Source: Pomphorhynchus laevis (lineage: Eukaryota > Acanthocephala > Palaeacanthocephala > Echinorhynchida > Pomphorhynchidae). From it: a stretch of DNA of 64,000 bases. Shown here piece by piece: positions 40,366 through 55,300 of the stretch. The DNA lies in assembly GCA_012934845.2 (NCBI GenBank), contig WNNJ02003430.1:62001-126000 (forward strand). The letters are read 5' to 3'. How positions within the stretch are numbered: position 1 is the first letter of the stretch; every line of letters starts with the position of its first letter. Under the pieces are notes generated by a model. The model was not told where the DNA came from. It saw only the letters and a program-made list of their open reading frames with translations, and searched no databases. A program made the position numbers and the translations under genes.

Positions 40366-43300
40366 CTATTAATAAAACCTATATTTAAATATTTATATTT
40401 AATTTTTAATATTTTTAGTAAATGCTTATTACATAGGACTTTATTCACATTGTAAATAGTTAACAGTTAAATTCGCTACATTAGACGTTATATTATATGT
40501 TTAAATATAAATAGTATATTGGTATAATATTATTAATATTACTAATATTACATAATATGTTATTATGCATAGTATATTATTTGTATATTATATGTATTTA
40601 TGTATTTTGCTACGTAGCTGCAATGAAATGAAAAATAACAGTTTCTGTTTGTTTAATTTAGATCAATTTATTCATAAAATGTATATTAATAGATATCAAT
40701 AAATTATACGTTTAAAATAAATTGAACGTTTTATTTCTGATTATTTTTTGCTTATTAAAAACAAAAAACGTACAAATAAAATTTTATAATATATTATAAA
40801 ATTTATATATATTATAATATATTAATATATTATATATATTATAATATTATTATTAATATATTATTATAATATATTATTAATATATAATATATATTAATAT
40901 ATTATAATATATTATATAATATAATATTATATTATATTATATTATATATTAATATATTATATCATTTTTTAATTATTATAGAGTTTCTCATTAACAAACT
41001 AATAATAAATTAAGTTTTTAATTTTAGTTATAAATAATATTAATTAATACTACTTAAATAATATGGAAATATAAAAAGGGTTAATCTAATAACCAGTCAA
41101 TTTGAACAGTCAATTTTTGTCGAATGCTAATTCTATCAAATGCTTATTTAGAAAAATTAATTATTATTAATTTAGGTAATGATAAATAACATACTGATAT
41201 TTGACACGTTTTTATTAACATAATGTGTTGATAACTATAATAATGATTACAAACAGTTAGTTAATACTTTCGATAAACTAACATAATCGGGTTGTAATGA
41301 GTAAACTGATAGATTAATAAATATTCTAACTGATCGATTATTCTAACGATTAGTTAGAATAATCGATTTCGAAAAAAACTACGTTCGATAAATTTTGCAA
41401 TTTTGAACAAATCAGCTGTCAATGACTAAAGTCATTGAAAGCTCAAACAAATAACAATAAGACGATTAAAATCATCTAACCTCGATCATCTTCAAAGAGA
41501 CTCTGAACATGATTAATAACCCCATTTGTTTCGTTGTATAATGATCCAACATCGCTACTAGTGTTACTGAATAGAAAAATAAAAGTAAAAGTTTGAAATT
41601 AGCAGTCAAATTCTTAAATATTAAGTATTAACAATTTAATATTATTTATTTTGCTTTGTCGTCACTAAGCTGGCAGATTAAAATAGAGAATATGGAAAAA
41701 GACTAAACATTAACCATAAATAATCGCAAATGATTATCGATTAGTGCGAGGATGTTTAAATTTAATTAAAGTCAGTGTATTAAAAAGAGTTATAAGCTGC
41801 AAAAAGAGCTAATTCAAACATCACGTAAATTCATATAAAAGTATCAAATTCATAATCATTTAAATCGAATATGATAAATACCAAAATTACCTCGAATCAG
41901 AAGAGCTCAAGAGTGCATACGTGGTCTCGATATTTTCAGAAGAATTTTGCCGCAATCGCATTGATTCATTCTCAATTGCAATAAAATCATCGAATTGTTG
42001 GGAGCTAGCAATATTTGGAAGAAGCTGGTCATTGAAGAAATATTCAAGTGTCGACTAAAGGTTATAAGCGAGTAAAAATTGAAATTTCTACATCTCAAGA
42101 TATTTAGATAAAAGTATAATGTAATGATAGTATTAACGATAGATAATCAAATATAAAAAAATTATAATAAATTATATTATTAATTTAACTTCAAATTCAA
42201 TTACAATTGTAATGTCAAATTTAGTTATTTAAAGTTTAAAATTTCATTTAAAATTGAATTTAATCAATTTTTAATAACTTTTTTAACCCAAACACATTGT
42301 ATTTTATAATAAACTATGAAATTCTATAATTCCAGCATCTAACAGGTTGGTTGGTCAGCATAATGTATAGTTTACTGAAAATTCAAAAAGCCAATAATCA
42401 ATCGGCTGTCTTATCTCGCTATTACAAAAAGTTGATTTATATACGATCTCCTTTAAAGATTAAAAGTAGTAACGACTTATGAATGTATGTATTATAATTA
42501 TGTATTATACCATGCAACTATAAAATTAATATTTTCTAAAAATTCTACTGATTTATTGGAATAAATCTATAATAAATATTTATATTTATAATATATTTAT
42601 AAATAATATGAGCCAGGCTCATATCAAACTTTTTTTGTCCGTAGCGATATTTTTATTTTTATTGATAAAAGATTTTAGAGAATTACTTGATGAAAAATAA
42701 CTTACTGTTTTTAATTTGTGCATATGAAATTACGTTAAAGAAGAAAAAGGCTTTATAAATAAGAGCTCTACATAATACATCAGGTTTTTACCAAACTAAA
42801 AACCTGATGTATTTGAGGGGTAATATATAAATTATTTTTTTTATATTTGTTCTAAAAAGCTAATTACTAATGAAAACTTGCGTAACTAAATTTAAATTAA
42901 AAATTGAAGTTAAAACTCAACTTCAGCTGTAACAACTACAAAAAATATCCTAAAATTATTTAGTTATGAATGAAAAGTATTCTGTGGATAGGCAAAAGTA
43001 ATTTTAAAACAAAAGTAATTATTTAAAAATCTCGATAAAAACATTTAAATTATGCCACTCAATTTTCTATCTCAAATAAATGAAACAATTAGAATTAAAA
43101 ACAGAATTCTCTAATCTAAGAAATACACAACATGTTTGATGTAACTTGAAGTGCAAAGTTACTAACGTGATTCACTTAATATAAAATAACGGTTATTTCA
43201 CTTAATTACAATAAACAAATTAATAATTTGTTGAAATTATCAATTAAGATTATAATTAATTTTCGAAAGATTATGTTGAAACAATTCCCTTGATCAGAAT

Positions 43301-46300
43301 TATAAATGTAAGAACTTTGTGCAAGAAAGTCAATCAAAAATCACTTTTTAATTTTGTTTAAAATGCTGGATATATCTTAAGTTCGATATATTTATATTAG
43401 ATTAGTAGATTAACCTAATATATTAGATTATATTAATATTATATTATATTAATTATATTTTCAGTATAATTTAATATACTGAAAAAAAGCATTTTAAAAA
43501 TCATAAATTAATTATTATTTTTTAAATTAATTAAAATTTATTAAAATAAAGTCTAGCATCAACTACCAGTCTTTTAAATTTGTTGAATCAGTTAAATGCT
43601 TTTAAATCATTATTTTTTAATTTTGGTAAGTTACCAAGTCATACACTCGACAGTTTGATAATTAAAAATTCGCAGATATATAGCGCTAAAAATTAAAGCT
43701 GCCCACCTGACGATTAGATGGTAATGGTGGTCTTCTGGAGCAAATCGGTGAACTTTCCATATCTAGCGTATGATGAAGAGCTATACAGATTTGTAAAAAC
43801 AAATATGTTAACGATTTTCTTACTTTTATTTAGCAAATCATCACCAACATAAGGATCGTCGTTTCCATCATATTCAATTCTGCTAGCTTCATTGTCTAAT
43901 TCTGCTAGTCTTAAAGGTAATGGTTGCTCAACAATTTCATCTTTAAATCCGTAAGGCTGAAAGAAATTATGTTTAATAAATTATGGAAGTAAACTTTACT
44001 GCAGCTACCATTGGGATAACATCTATACGTAGTCCGGGATAGGCTTGCTTGCTTGATAATCCGAGAATATGACATTGAAAAGTCTGTAAGAAAAAAGTAA
44101 ACTATTTAAAGATAAAAAAACTTAAAACTCCGATACATTTTACCTATAATTTAAATTACAATTGAAATTATCTAATGAGTTATAAAACTCTGTTAATCCT
44201 GATTTTACAATTCTAATTATTTATGAGTTCTTAGGCTGCTATAACTTTTATTCGACATTAGTGATTACTGAGTTTTATACATATCATATTAACGAACATC
44301 TTACAATCTCATTGCCATATTTGAGAGTGGAAAGATATTACCGGTTATAGTTTAAAATTGTAAAAATTTAGACAAGATAATGTTGAACAGCATTCTGTTC
44401 TATACACTAAATACAATCGAATTGCTGTTGGCATATCAAAGATCACGATTGGCGAATGTCGGTCAGCATAATTAAGCAAAGACGCCGATATCTCTAAATG
44501 GTTATTATGAGAATCGATATATTAAAGCTAAGTCTAAATTACATATTAACATAAGCTGCTAAGTTTGGATTGCTAAATGGATTAGAATGCTGTTTGGATT
44601 ACTTGACTTTGTAACCAATCCAAGACACCCTACAATTAGCTGCACATCTCACTAGCTATACACACAACTAACTATGAACCTCACTAGCTATACTCACGAG
44701 CATAGTGTATATATAAAGCTATTCAAGATGCAGCAATCTGTATTAAAATAACACAATATCACAATAAAACAATCTACAACCATTTGATGCCTTTAAATGG
44801 TTGTAGACACGTAAAAAACAACAAAACGAAGCTGCATAATTAACAGATAATAAATTTATAATTTTGCCAAAGAACGTTTCTGAAACTAACTGAAGAAAAT
44901 AATTGAAGATATACAAAGCCTGCAAAAAAGTTTGTGATACAAACTTACAATGAGTAAGTTTGTGATACATACAATGCAACATTGACGTTCCATATTCCCT
45001 ACTTTAAAATGGTCTAGATTATGTTATTAACAAATATATATTAACAACGATTACAACGAATACTTCAACGGAGTTAAAAAGTCTTGGTTATTAAAATTCT
45101 TACAATAAAAAACATACAATAATTGTTCAATTATCTTTGAACAATCAAAGACGAATCGAGAATCCTGACAATGTGTGCCAAGAAGAAAAATGTATCAAGA
45201 GGTAGGCAAGCAAACTCAGGGGATACCGACAACAACAGGAAATTCGAGAGTGTACAAGTGGAATGTTCAACTAGCGGTTGTCAAATTTGGACATCGGTAA
45301 CACAAATTTGTGATTTGGGTGATGATACTGGTGACGGGCCACCATTCTATTGCGGATTTTGTGCGGCGAAGCAAATCAATGCGTTGGTTGAACGTTTAAA
45401 GCAATTGGAAAAGGTATTGCAGTGTGACGGATTTGCTCAAGTTCCAAATGGATCCATCCCGGTAAGCACAGTTTTTACCGAATGCGTATCAGCTGAATGC
45501 AACCTACACAAACGTGCTACCTTGGCTAACATCCTCAAATCACAGTCTGGTAGTAATAACAACCGGGTGGATAACGACGAACCGAACGTATCTGCTGTCC
45601 GCTAAGAAATGGCTCACAACTCGCAAATGCAAATATCGCGACGACGATCTTCAATAATAACCGCACAACCTCAACATGAATCTATAAAATTCTCAATAAT
45701 GACGCCAGGTAACATTCAACATGAAGTAGGCATGACTAGGTCTGTACTTCTTGGAGGTGTTTCAGAAGGAATTGTGATTAACTCTCAAGACACTCATTCA
45801 CTTAATAGCATGGCATCTGCATATGACTCTGGTCAGGTACCTTGAAGAAGGGAAGACTTTCATAACCGTGAACAGTGTGTAATTATTGCAAACGTAAAGG
45901 AATCTGTCGCTATAAATAGTCAGGCACGATTAGATGACGACTTGGATCATTTACAATCTATTCTTTCGGTGGTATTGCATAAATGTCAAGACGAAGTTGT
46001 TAAGAGCATGAAGATAAAGGCCGCTTTTCGTCTCGGTAAGATAAGTAATGAGTTGAAACCCAGACTGCTCAAAGTGGTGTTCAACTCCGCTGAAATTATT
46101 CACATAATCTTTAACGGCGCACATAGTTTGAAAGGGTCGAGTATACGTCTGCTACGCGATCTGAGCATAGATGATCGATTACGTTTGAAAGAGGCTAAAT
46201 CAGAGTTAGCATGTCGATTAGAGTTGGGTGAAAAAATTTGACAATACAAAATTTTCGAGTTGTGCGGAGGCGTCTACATATTAATTGGAAGGGACTGTCA

Positions 46301-49300
46301 GATGTGCTCAATCCTGCCAACCTTCTTACCACTTTGGCGCCCTCAGCCTAATACGTGAAATATTCACTGTTTCACCTTGCCTCAATGTCGATCGGTGTAT
46401 TCGTGAATTTCTAAAATCTCTTCGCGATTCTTTCTTCAAGTTGAGCACAAATAATGGTGGTTTAAAAATCATATACTCGAATATTCGTAGTCTACTTAAT
46501 AAGTTAGATGAAATAAAATGTCTCTTTCAAGATATCGTACCAGATGTAGGTATTTTCACAGAATCTTGGCTTAGCTCGTCAATAGCAGACGTAGATATAT
46601 TCATTGAGGGATACAGCATAAGTAAAAGTGATAGAACAGGCAAGATTTGAGGAGGTATTATCGCGTATATCTCTAATAGGCTTCAATTCCGAGTAATTGA
46701 AACTCTTAGTGATGCTATTAACCATAATGAAGCATTGTGTATTAAGCTATATTGTCAACACCCAATAACGGTATTGACTGTGTATCGTTCTCCTAGATCA
46801 AACACAAATAGCATAGCTGCTTTAATGCAGAGAAGTAGTTATTGTGATAGATTTGTTGTACTCGGTGATTTCAACATGCCATCTGTCAATTGGGTTAATT
46901 ACACTTCCAATGACTCGGATGTCGAGAGTTTGAAGCTACTTGGCTTAATAAACAGCTTGGCTCTTAAGCAACATGTCAGTCAGAGTACAAGATTTTCACT
47001 GGATTCACATTCACTTTTGGATTTATGCCTTACTGCACCATATGACATTCTCGATAGATTAAGCTATCTGGACCCAATAGGTCATTCAGATCATGTGGTC
47101 ATTTTGATTGGTCTGAGTGATGTCTACTCAATGGCGTAAATCCGACGTCGTTTGTAAACCCATTCAGAACTGACTTTGCTCTAGTAAATAAATATCTCGT
47201 TGGGGTAAAATTGTTGGATGCTTTTGATGTTATCGTCGAATATTCATTGCAGTTTCGCAGGGATACTCTGTACCACCTCCTTAATCGTTTCTCACCTCTT
47301 CAGAGTAAACACTCTTTGACATCGATCTCACCGCCTTAGTTTAATAGCGACATAAAACATGCTTTAAAGATGAGACGTAAGGCCTTTAATAACTATCGTA
47401 AAGACAGAGCTAATTTCAGCACTTATAAGAAATGGCGAAACCTCGTTACGTCCATGAAGCGAACTGGTAGGTGATCTTTCGAAAAACAGCTAAGTATAAG
47501 CTGTCACCGTGATCCCCGCTATTTCTTTATGTATATGACTGCTAAGCATACGTGTCGTAAACCTATAAATTGCATACAGCGTGAAGATGGGAAATTCATA
47601 ACTGATTCTTTGCAGATATCAAATATGTTTGGAAATCATTTCCATTCTTTGAATCTTGACCATAAGGATGTGACAATGGGTAATCCGTGTACGTTTAAAT
47701 CGCCCGGAAATGACACAAGAGACCTCTTCCGATGTGATGATCTTCTCCAAGAGCTTCGGAAACTTAAATGCAAAGCAGGTGCGGGTCCAGATGGCTTACC
47801 GCCCGTATATCTGCGCAACATCGCTGACATAATATGCCATCCGCTTTACAATATTTTCTCTGCGTCTGTTGCTTTTGGCGTTGTTCCTTCTGATTGGCAG
47901 AGTTCCATCATATGTTCTATTTATAAGAAAGGGGATAGTTCGTCCATTGACAATTATTGGCCTATTAGTCTCACTTGCGTGTGTTGTCGTGTGCTAGAGA
48001 GATTGATTAAGCGACGAATAATAGAATTTCTAGATAGATTTCAAATTTTGAACCCAGTACAGCATGGCTTCCGAAAAGGTTATTCCACGACTACTAATCT
48101 TGTACATGCACGTGAAAATTGGTATCACTATTATGATCAAGGTATACCAGTTGATGTCATTTTCTTTGATTTCTCAAAAGCGTTAGACTCAGTTAATCAC
48201 ACGCGTCTTATTGAGAAGTTGGAGCACATTCATCTTGATAAGAGGATCATAAACTAAATTCGTGTATTCCTTTCCAACCGACAAAGTGTCGTACGAGTAA
48301 GTGAGTCGCTGTCGAGTCTATTTCCAGTGTTGTCAGATGTTCCACAGGGAAATGTATTGGGTCTCATCTTATTCAGTTTTTATATCAACGAGTTGATACT
48401 AAATATCAGTTCATTCAGTTTATTATATGCGGATGATCTTAAAGTTTGGCGACCTATTATTTCCGATCTTGATAAACAGCATTTACAAAGTAACGATGAC
48501 GTTATATCCAATTGGTCTAAACGAAATCACTTGAGGATTAATTCCGCTAAATGTACACGTATGCGTATATCACGAAGATCATGTAATCATCTTGGAGGTA
48601 AGTACCAGTATGGTTCAATTAGACTTTGCTCTAGTAAATAAATATCTCGTTGGGGTAAAATGATTGGATGCTTTTGAGAACATCGCCTGATTACTGTAAT
48701 CAGTTATTCAATTAGTATCAAAATAACCTACTCATATAAAGATTTGGGAGTTTGGGTTTGTGCTGACTTATCCACTCGAAAGCATTCAGACTACGTGTGT
48801 TGCATCACAAAACGCTTAATAGGACATACTCTTCGAGCTCTGATAGGCATAGATCCGTTATGTTACCATACCTTAGCAAATGCGTTTTTCTTGAGCCATA
48901 TCTTATACGCATCGCCAGCTTGTTATCCCGAAACTACTTATGAGCGTTGTGCAGTGAAGGGTGTTCAGATCAAAACTAAATTAGTCTCAGGGCTGCATAT
49001 TTTTGGCAACGGGAAATGCCTCCAGATATTAAATATACCTTGTCTGCGATATATCCGTGACAAGTGGGATCTCTCTCTTGTTTGGAAAATTCTGCATACT
49101 AAATAAAGATCATCCACTGTCACATCTACTGCAACTGAGAGTCAACCTTCTCTTCGCGGACACCCCCTGATGCTGAAAACACAAAGGTACATGCATGCAG
49201 TTTCCTGCTTTGACAAATGAGTCGTACGATCTTGGAATTCGCTTCAGAGTGCGACCGTTTTGTCGTCTACTGCTTCAAGTTTTTGCGCCCTACTGGATGA

Positions 49301-52300
49301 TGACCCTTCCTTCTCAAAACAACGGTGGGATTTTTAGTAGTTTATCTGATGAGGGAGGGACAAATCGACTTTTATTCTTTTTATTTCTTGTGAAGCAACT
49401 TGTAAAGAGCCTCGGCTCAATTTGTTGTCAATTAATAATAATATTAGCAAAAACATTAGCAAAAATGAACACTTGCTTGAAACTCACTTCTGTAAAATAT
49501 AAATGACTTCGATTACTTCCCGACCGAAGTCCTAATAGATGTCTAAGAAAGTTCAGGTAACTCAATGACAATTGAATCCTTGATGCTATATCCTTTTTAT
49601 CATTGATATTATTAATTAGCTATAACTATAATTAAGTTGACAATTTATATTTTAACTCCAATTCCGAGTATCAATAATACAAAAAATACATTTAAATACC
49701 TAAATTTAAAATGTTTAAAATTACCTGTTCTGGAAATTTGATCAAAGAATCGGGAAGAGGATGCATTGCAGATAGTGGAAATGTAGCAAATATGCCAAGA
49801 TCTACAAGTTTCACATTTATCATTGTTTGGGATAAGACTTTCGTAACTATCGCTCTGTGCCACGTGTCCGTGTAATAAATTGAAACCCATTGATCTCGAT
49901 AGGTATGCTTGAGACTTGATTGTCCGATAGCAGAAATGCTGCATATTTACAATAATTAGATAAAACAAATACTCAAGAAATTTATTATGAAAAAATAAGA
50001 GTTCTTTTATGAATCAATGAAAAAATATCTGCCGACACTGCCAATAATGGCATATTATCCCAATTCTAGAATCAAGGAGCTTTCTAATAGACAAATTTTT
50101 CATAGAAAAATCTATATATTTATCGACATGTTTGAGAACATCGCCTGATTACTGTAATCAGTTATGAATTTTAGAATTTTACTCAATTGTAATTAAAGAG
50201 TAAAACATGTCTTAATGAATATAATTATTGAAAATGTCTTAAATATCTATATTTTATAATATAGTAAGAATTATATTTATATAATTATATTTTGTTATAT
50301 GAATATTTATTTAATATATTAATTCTATTTAAAAATGAAATTAAAATTTTTTTTTATAAATTTAATTATTACAAAATACTTATTGTATTACAAAAATTTA
50401 TAATTACCGCTGCTATTGTACAATTGACACAAGCGACGTCGATAAGTTATTTACTTAATAATTTAACCTAGCATTTAATAACTTCTTGTTCGTTTAATTT
50501 TTATACAAAAATAAAATTTGCAAGGTACCGGAATAGGGACCAAATCTTGACCTAATGACCAATAATCTAAAATATTATTAAAATTCAATTACAAATCAAC
50601 AAAAAAGATTTTAAAATTTATTTAAATTATTAAGAGATAAATTTTACGGATGGATAGTAAACAATATGCTTTGCATTAGAATAAGGTACACTTGTTTGGC
50701 CCCACTGCTATGTTGGGTATAGGAATAGGTGATTAAACCTGATGGCATAGCAGTTCTCCTTATTCTGATACATCATCTGTTATTTATTTGTCAATTCATA
50801 ACAACTGACTTTTAGAAAAACTTCAAATAGATAGATGATAAATAACATACTTTGCATTAGAATATATCAGAGGAAATACGTCATTAGTATACATTTGATC
50901 CCGCTACTATGTTGAGTAAAGGAATAGGGCCGAAACCTGATAACATAGCAGTTCTTCCTAATGACCTCTTATCCTTATTTTGATACATCGTCTGTTATTT
51001 ATTAGTCAATTCATAAAAATTGACTTTTATTTTTTATTTGAATTTTAAATATTAAATATTAAATCTTATATTAAATTATTAATATAATAATTAAAGCAGT
51101 TCTTCCTGTTGACCTTTAATCCTTATTAAATGATTAGACAAAAATAAAAATTTACAGAATAGGCTTTATAAAGAACAATATAATCTATAAATGTCTAGAT
51201 CGAAATACCGATAAATGAATATACCTGACCCAATCATTCATAGTTCTGTAGCAATCATTGATCTCTGAGTTGTACGAATGTAATTGAACAACCGAAATGT
51301 TATCATCATCAGGGTTAGTTACAAGTACACATTGGAATTTTGATCCTTTATTTAACAAAGCACATTAAAATTCTTCGATTAAAGACTTTGATTTATACCG
51401 TTGCAAATATCAGAGGCAATAAGAGATTTTAATTTAGCACATAAATCATCAATGTCGAGATCATCAAATTGATTAATCTGATTATTCTCGTTTGAATCTT
51501 CAGGCGCTGTATACTCATCTGGCATGGCTTCTGATGAAGCACATTTCGGTAAATCACTAAAGATAAAAATTTAATGCTTTATACAAGTAAACGTTGAAAT
51601 CTAATCGAGTTAAAGACACTGAATTAATCGAATTTCCGATACCACTAATGGAATTATCGAAAAAATAATTATTGTTCACATAAAACAATTGAAGATAAAT
51701 TATTACAAATTATAATTATTATAAAAAAATAATTATTAAAAATAAAAAAATATTAAAAAATAATTTATAATTATTATAATTTTTTTTATATTATTTTTTA
51801 TTATAAATATTATTACATTAATATAGGTTCCCGCAAATGGGCCTTAATTTATATTTTAACTCCAATTTATATAAATTTATTTATTATAAATTATAATTAT
51901 AATAATTATATAATAATTATAAATTTCTATAAAGATTAACAAGAAGCAGCTGACAATTTACATTATTGAAGATTTTTTTAACGTCAATTACATTATTCCA
52001 AGCACATTGTGATTTACAAACACATTTTTAAACAAAAATTTAACATGTTCATTGCAGTCTTTGTACTACAGTATTCACAATAGCAAAAGTCTTAAGACCT
52101 TATAACATTAAAATAAGTTTTTTATTAAGAATACACCCTACTTAGATATTGGAAATCCCAAATACGATAGGCATTTGAGTTTGCATTTCTCTTAAGAATG
52201 GGTGTTTGTATTTTCCATTAGTGACTATCATATATAAGATCCGTACAACATTGTATTGCGTATAGCTAAACATTGAACCACAATTGAATCAAAAATGAGC

Positions 52301-55300
52301 TTGCTCGCTTGTCCGTTTACCCAAGTCATCAACAGTATTGAATCAAAAGTGTTTTGAATAAGAAATAAATCAACAGAAATGAATTGAACCGATAAATGGT
52401 TCTTCTCAAAGCATTTTAAACTAGCATATAAAATATTGGCATTTATTATTAACCACAGAGATATTAACCACAGAGGAATAGGGTCGAAGCATAATAACAT
52501 AGCAGTTTCTCCATAGCAGTATTAGAGGTCATTAGATAACCTCTAATCCTTATTCTGATACATCGTCTGTTATCTATTAGTCAACTCATTAAAGTGACTT
52601 TTATCTTAAATTACAATTTTTTATGTCAACTTTATAATCTTAAAATCTTATATAACATTTATTTATTATTTATTTAATTATTTAATATTTATTTGGCATT
52701 ATTTTTAATTTATAAATAGTATAAAATACGTACACTCAGTAAGATGATATTACTTTATTGTTTAGGAATTTTTACGATTCCAAGTTCAATTCAATTGTAT
52801 CTATTAGATGTTTAAAATTCGCCAAACCGAAATGCATTTTGGAGTTCAATAAAACCTTATTTTTATTTGATATACTTGTGCAGCCATTGTTACCATTGAA
52901 GTTTTGACGGCTATTTTATTTTGCACGTTACTTCAATCCTATAATAAGCCATCAGCAGTACACTACATTTCATTATTGGTGAACATCATCAGCTACTGAT
53001 CCAATACATACACTTCACGTTTTGGTCTTTTGATGTTGCCTGACGATCACTCGACTCATCATCTTTTATTTTCAATTAGATTTAATAAAATACTTTCGTC
53101 TTACATTTTACAAATTTAATTGAAATCATCCCTAATTTCAGATTAAATTAGCATTAGAAGATGAAGATTTTATCTTCAATTTGAAAACTTACCTATTCTT
53201 GATAAAATCAGAAATGATTTCAATTCAATTTGTAAAATGTAAGACGAAAGTCTTTCATAAAATCTAATTGCCAATAAAAACAAGCGAGTCGAGTGATCGT
53301 CATCCAACATTAAAAGGACCGAAACGTGAAACATAGGTATCGGATCAGTAGCTGATAAGGTCCACCAATGGTGAAATGTAACGTAATGCTGCTGGCATAT
53401 ATATAGGGTTAAAGCAGCATGTACGATAAAAAGCAGTCATCAAAATTTCAATTGCAACAATGACTGCACAGGTATATCAACTAAAAATTTTATTAATATT
53501 TTAAATTTCGCTAATTTAATGGCGGTTGCTTTATTCGAATTTTCTACTTATAAAAAAATATTTATAAAATATTGTTATCATTAAATTTTACAATTAAATT
53601 CTATCCTTAAATTCCGTATCATTAAATTCTACAATTCTTCCTATCGTTGATAATCTCGTTTTCCTAGGCTTTCATTTCGACAACCGACTTTCACTTAAAC
53701 CTTTCGTTAGTGATAAAGTACGCTCATCTACCTTGATACTCCGCAATCTCCGTCAAGTTCGTAGATTGATCGATTTCCCTTCTTGTATGACTCATATCTT
53801 CTCTTCTTTTCTCAAGACTTGATTACTGTCTTAGTCCATTTTCCAACTCACCTAAATCCACTCTTCTTCCTTTACAACGCATCATCAACGCTGCCGTCCG
53901 AGTTCTCCTCCGTCTTCGTCGTTTTGATCATACATCCTGCCATCTTGCTTCTCTCGATTTGCCTACCATTTATTGTCGTGTTCAAATTCGTCTTCTTATC
54001 ATTGCTTTTCGCCTTATAACTTCTCATACCCCTTCATTTCTCAACCTTCCTTTTCTCGACAATTCTCGTACTGTGTATTGTGCTCTGCGTTCCCGTAATT
54101 CCCTTCTTTTACATGTCCCAAACTACTCTACCTCTTTTGGCTTCCGCTCCTTCGTTGTGGCTGCTCCTCTCTTGTGGAATCAACTGCCTATTCATATCCG
54201 CCAATCAAGATCTATGCCGTACTTCAAACGCTAAATCCAATTCCATTTCAACAATTAACTAATTATCTGTGACTTTTGATGTTCGTTTTTTTTGTTTGTT
54301 AGTGGTCATGTAAGCGTGCATTTTGCACGCATTTGCCACGTCAAATAAATTATTGTATTATTATATATCCTTAAAACAATCGTGCTTAATCTCTATTTAT
54401 TTGTCAAAAGATGAAAATATAACGTCCAAATTATTTTTTTATTGTAAGAGAACATTTTATCTGACTGTCGCACAGTCATTAAGTATTATACATCGTAAAA
54501 TCTAAGTTGAATATCTCGCTATAAGTCAGATATTTCGTATACCTACGTTTCACGTTTCGTTTCTTTTAATGTCAGATGACGATCACTCGACTCGTCTGCT
54601 TTAATAGGCAATTAGATTGAGTGAAAGAATTTCATCTTACATTTTGCAAATTTAATTTAAATCATTCCTGATTTCAAATTAAATATGCATTAGTAGAGAA
54701 AGGTTTTACCTTCAATTTAAAAAATTTGATGAAACTGCACGTTGCTTAAATCCTATCTATACGTCAACAGCTACATTTCAGTATAAGATGATATCATCAG
54801 CAACTGATCCAATACCTACGTTTCACCTTTCGGCCTCTTATTATTATATTTGAGAATATAACTTTTATAAATCGTTATAATGTATAATAAGTTATATAAT
54901 AAAGTAGTTATTATAATAAATATAAATAATTATATAACTTATATAATATATTATATAATATTATATAATATATTATAATATAATATATTAAATTGTTATA
55001 TTGTTAAATACAGTTCGTTGAGATTCACTTTTGAATGGGCCGATTAGCTATTCTAAATCAAATCGTATATTACTTATAACTAATATTATGTTATAATATT
55101 AACATAATATCATAATGTCAGAACAGGAAAATGCAGCAAATACAAGAAGGTACGAGGTCAGTTCGTCCTTGTACTTATATTTTAAATTTGAACTAAAATG
55201 TATAAACTTGATTTCAAATGAATTAGTTTAAATATTTAATAATTTAATTTAAATTCTTACAGATTTTGTGATGTTTGCTTGTCTAACGGTATCTCCTTGC

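Noticed and set aside
49645-49968. 107-codon minus-strand ORF
   Set aside because: Wrong frame over the Tudor exon 49938-49725; the spliced frame gives the Tudor core and joins both neighbours in phase.
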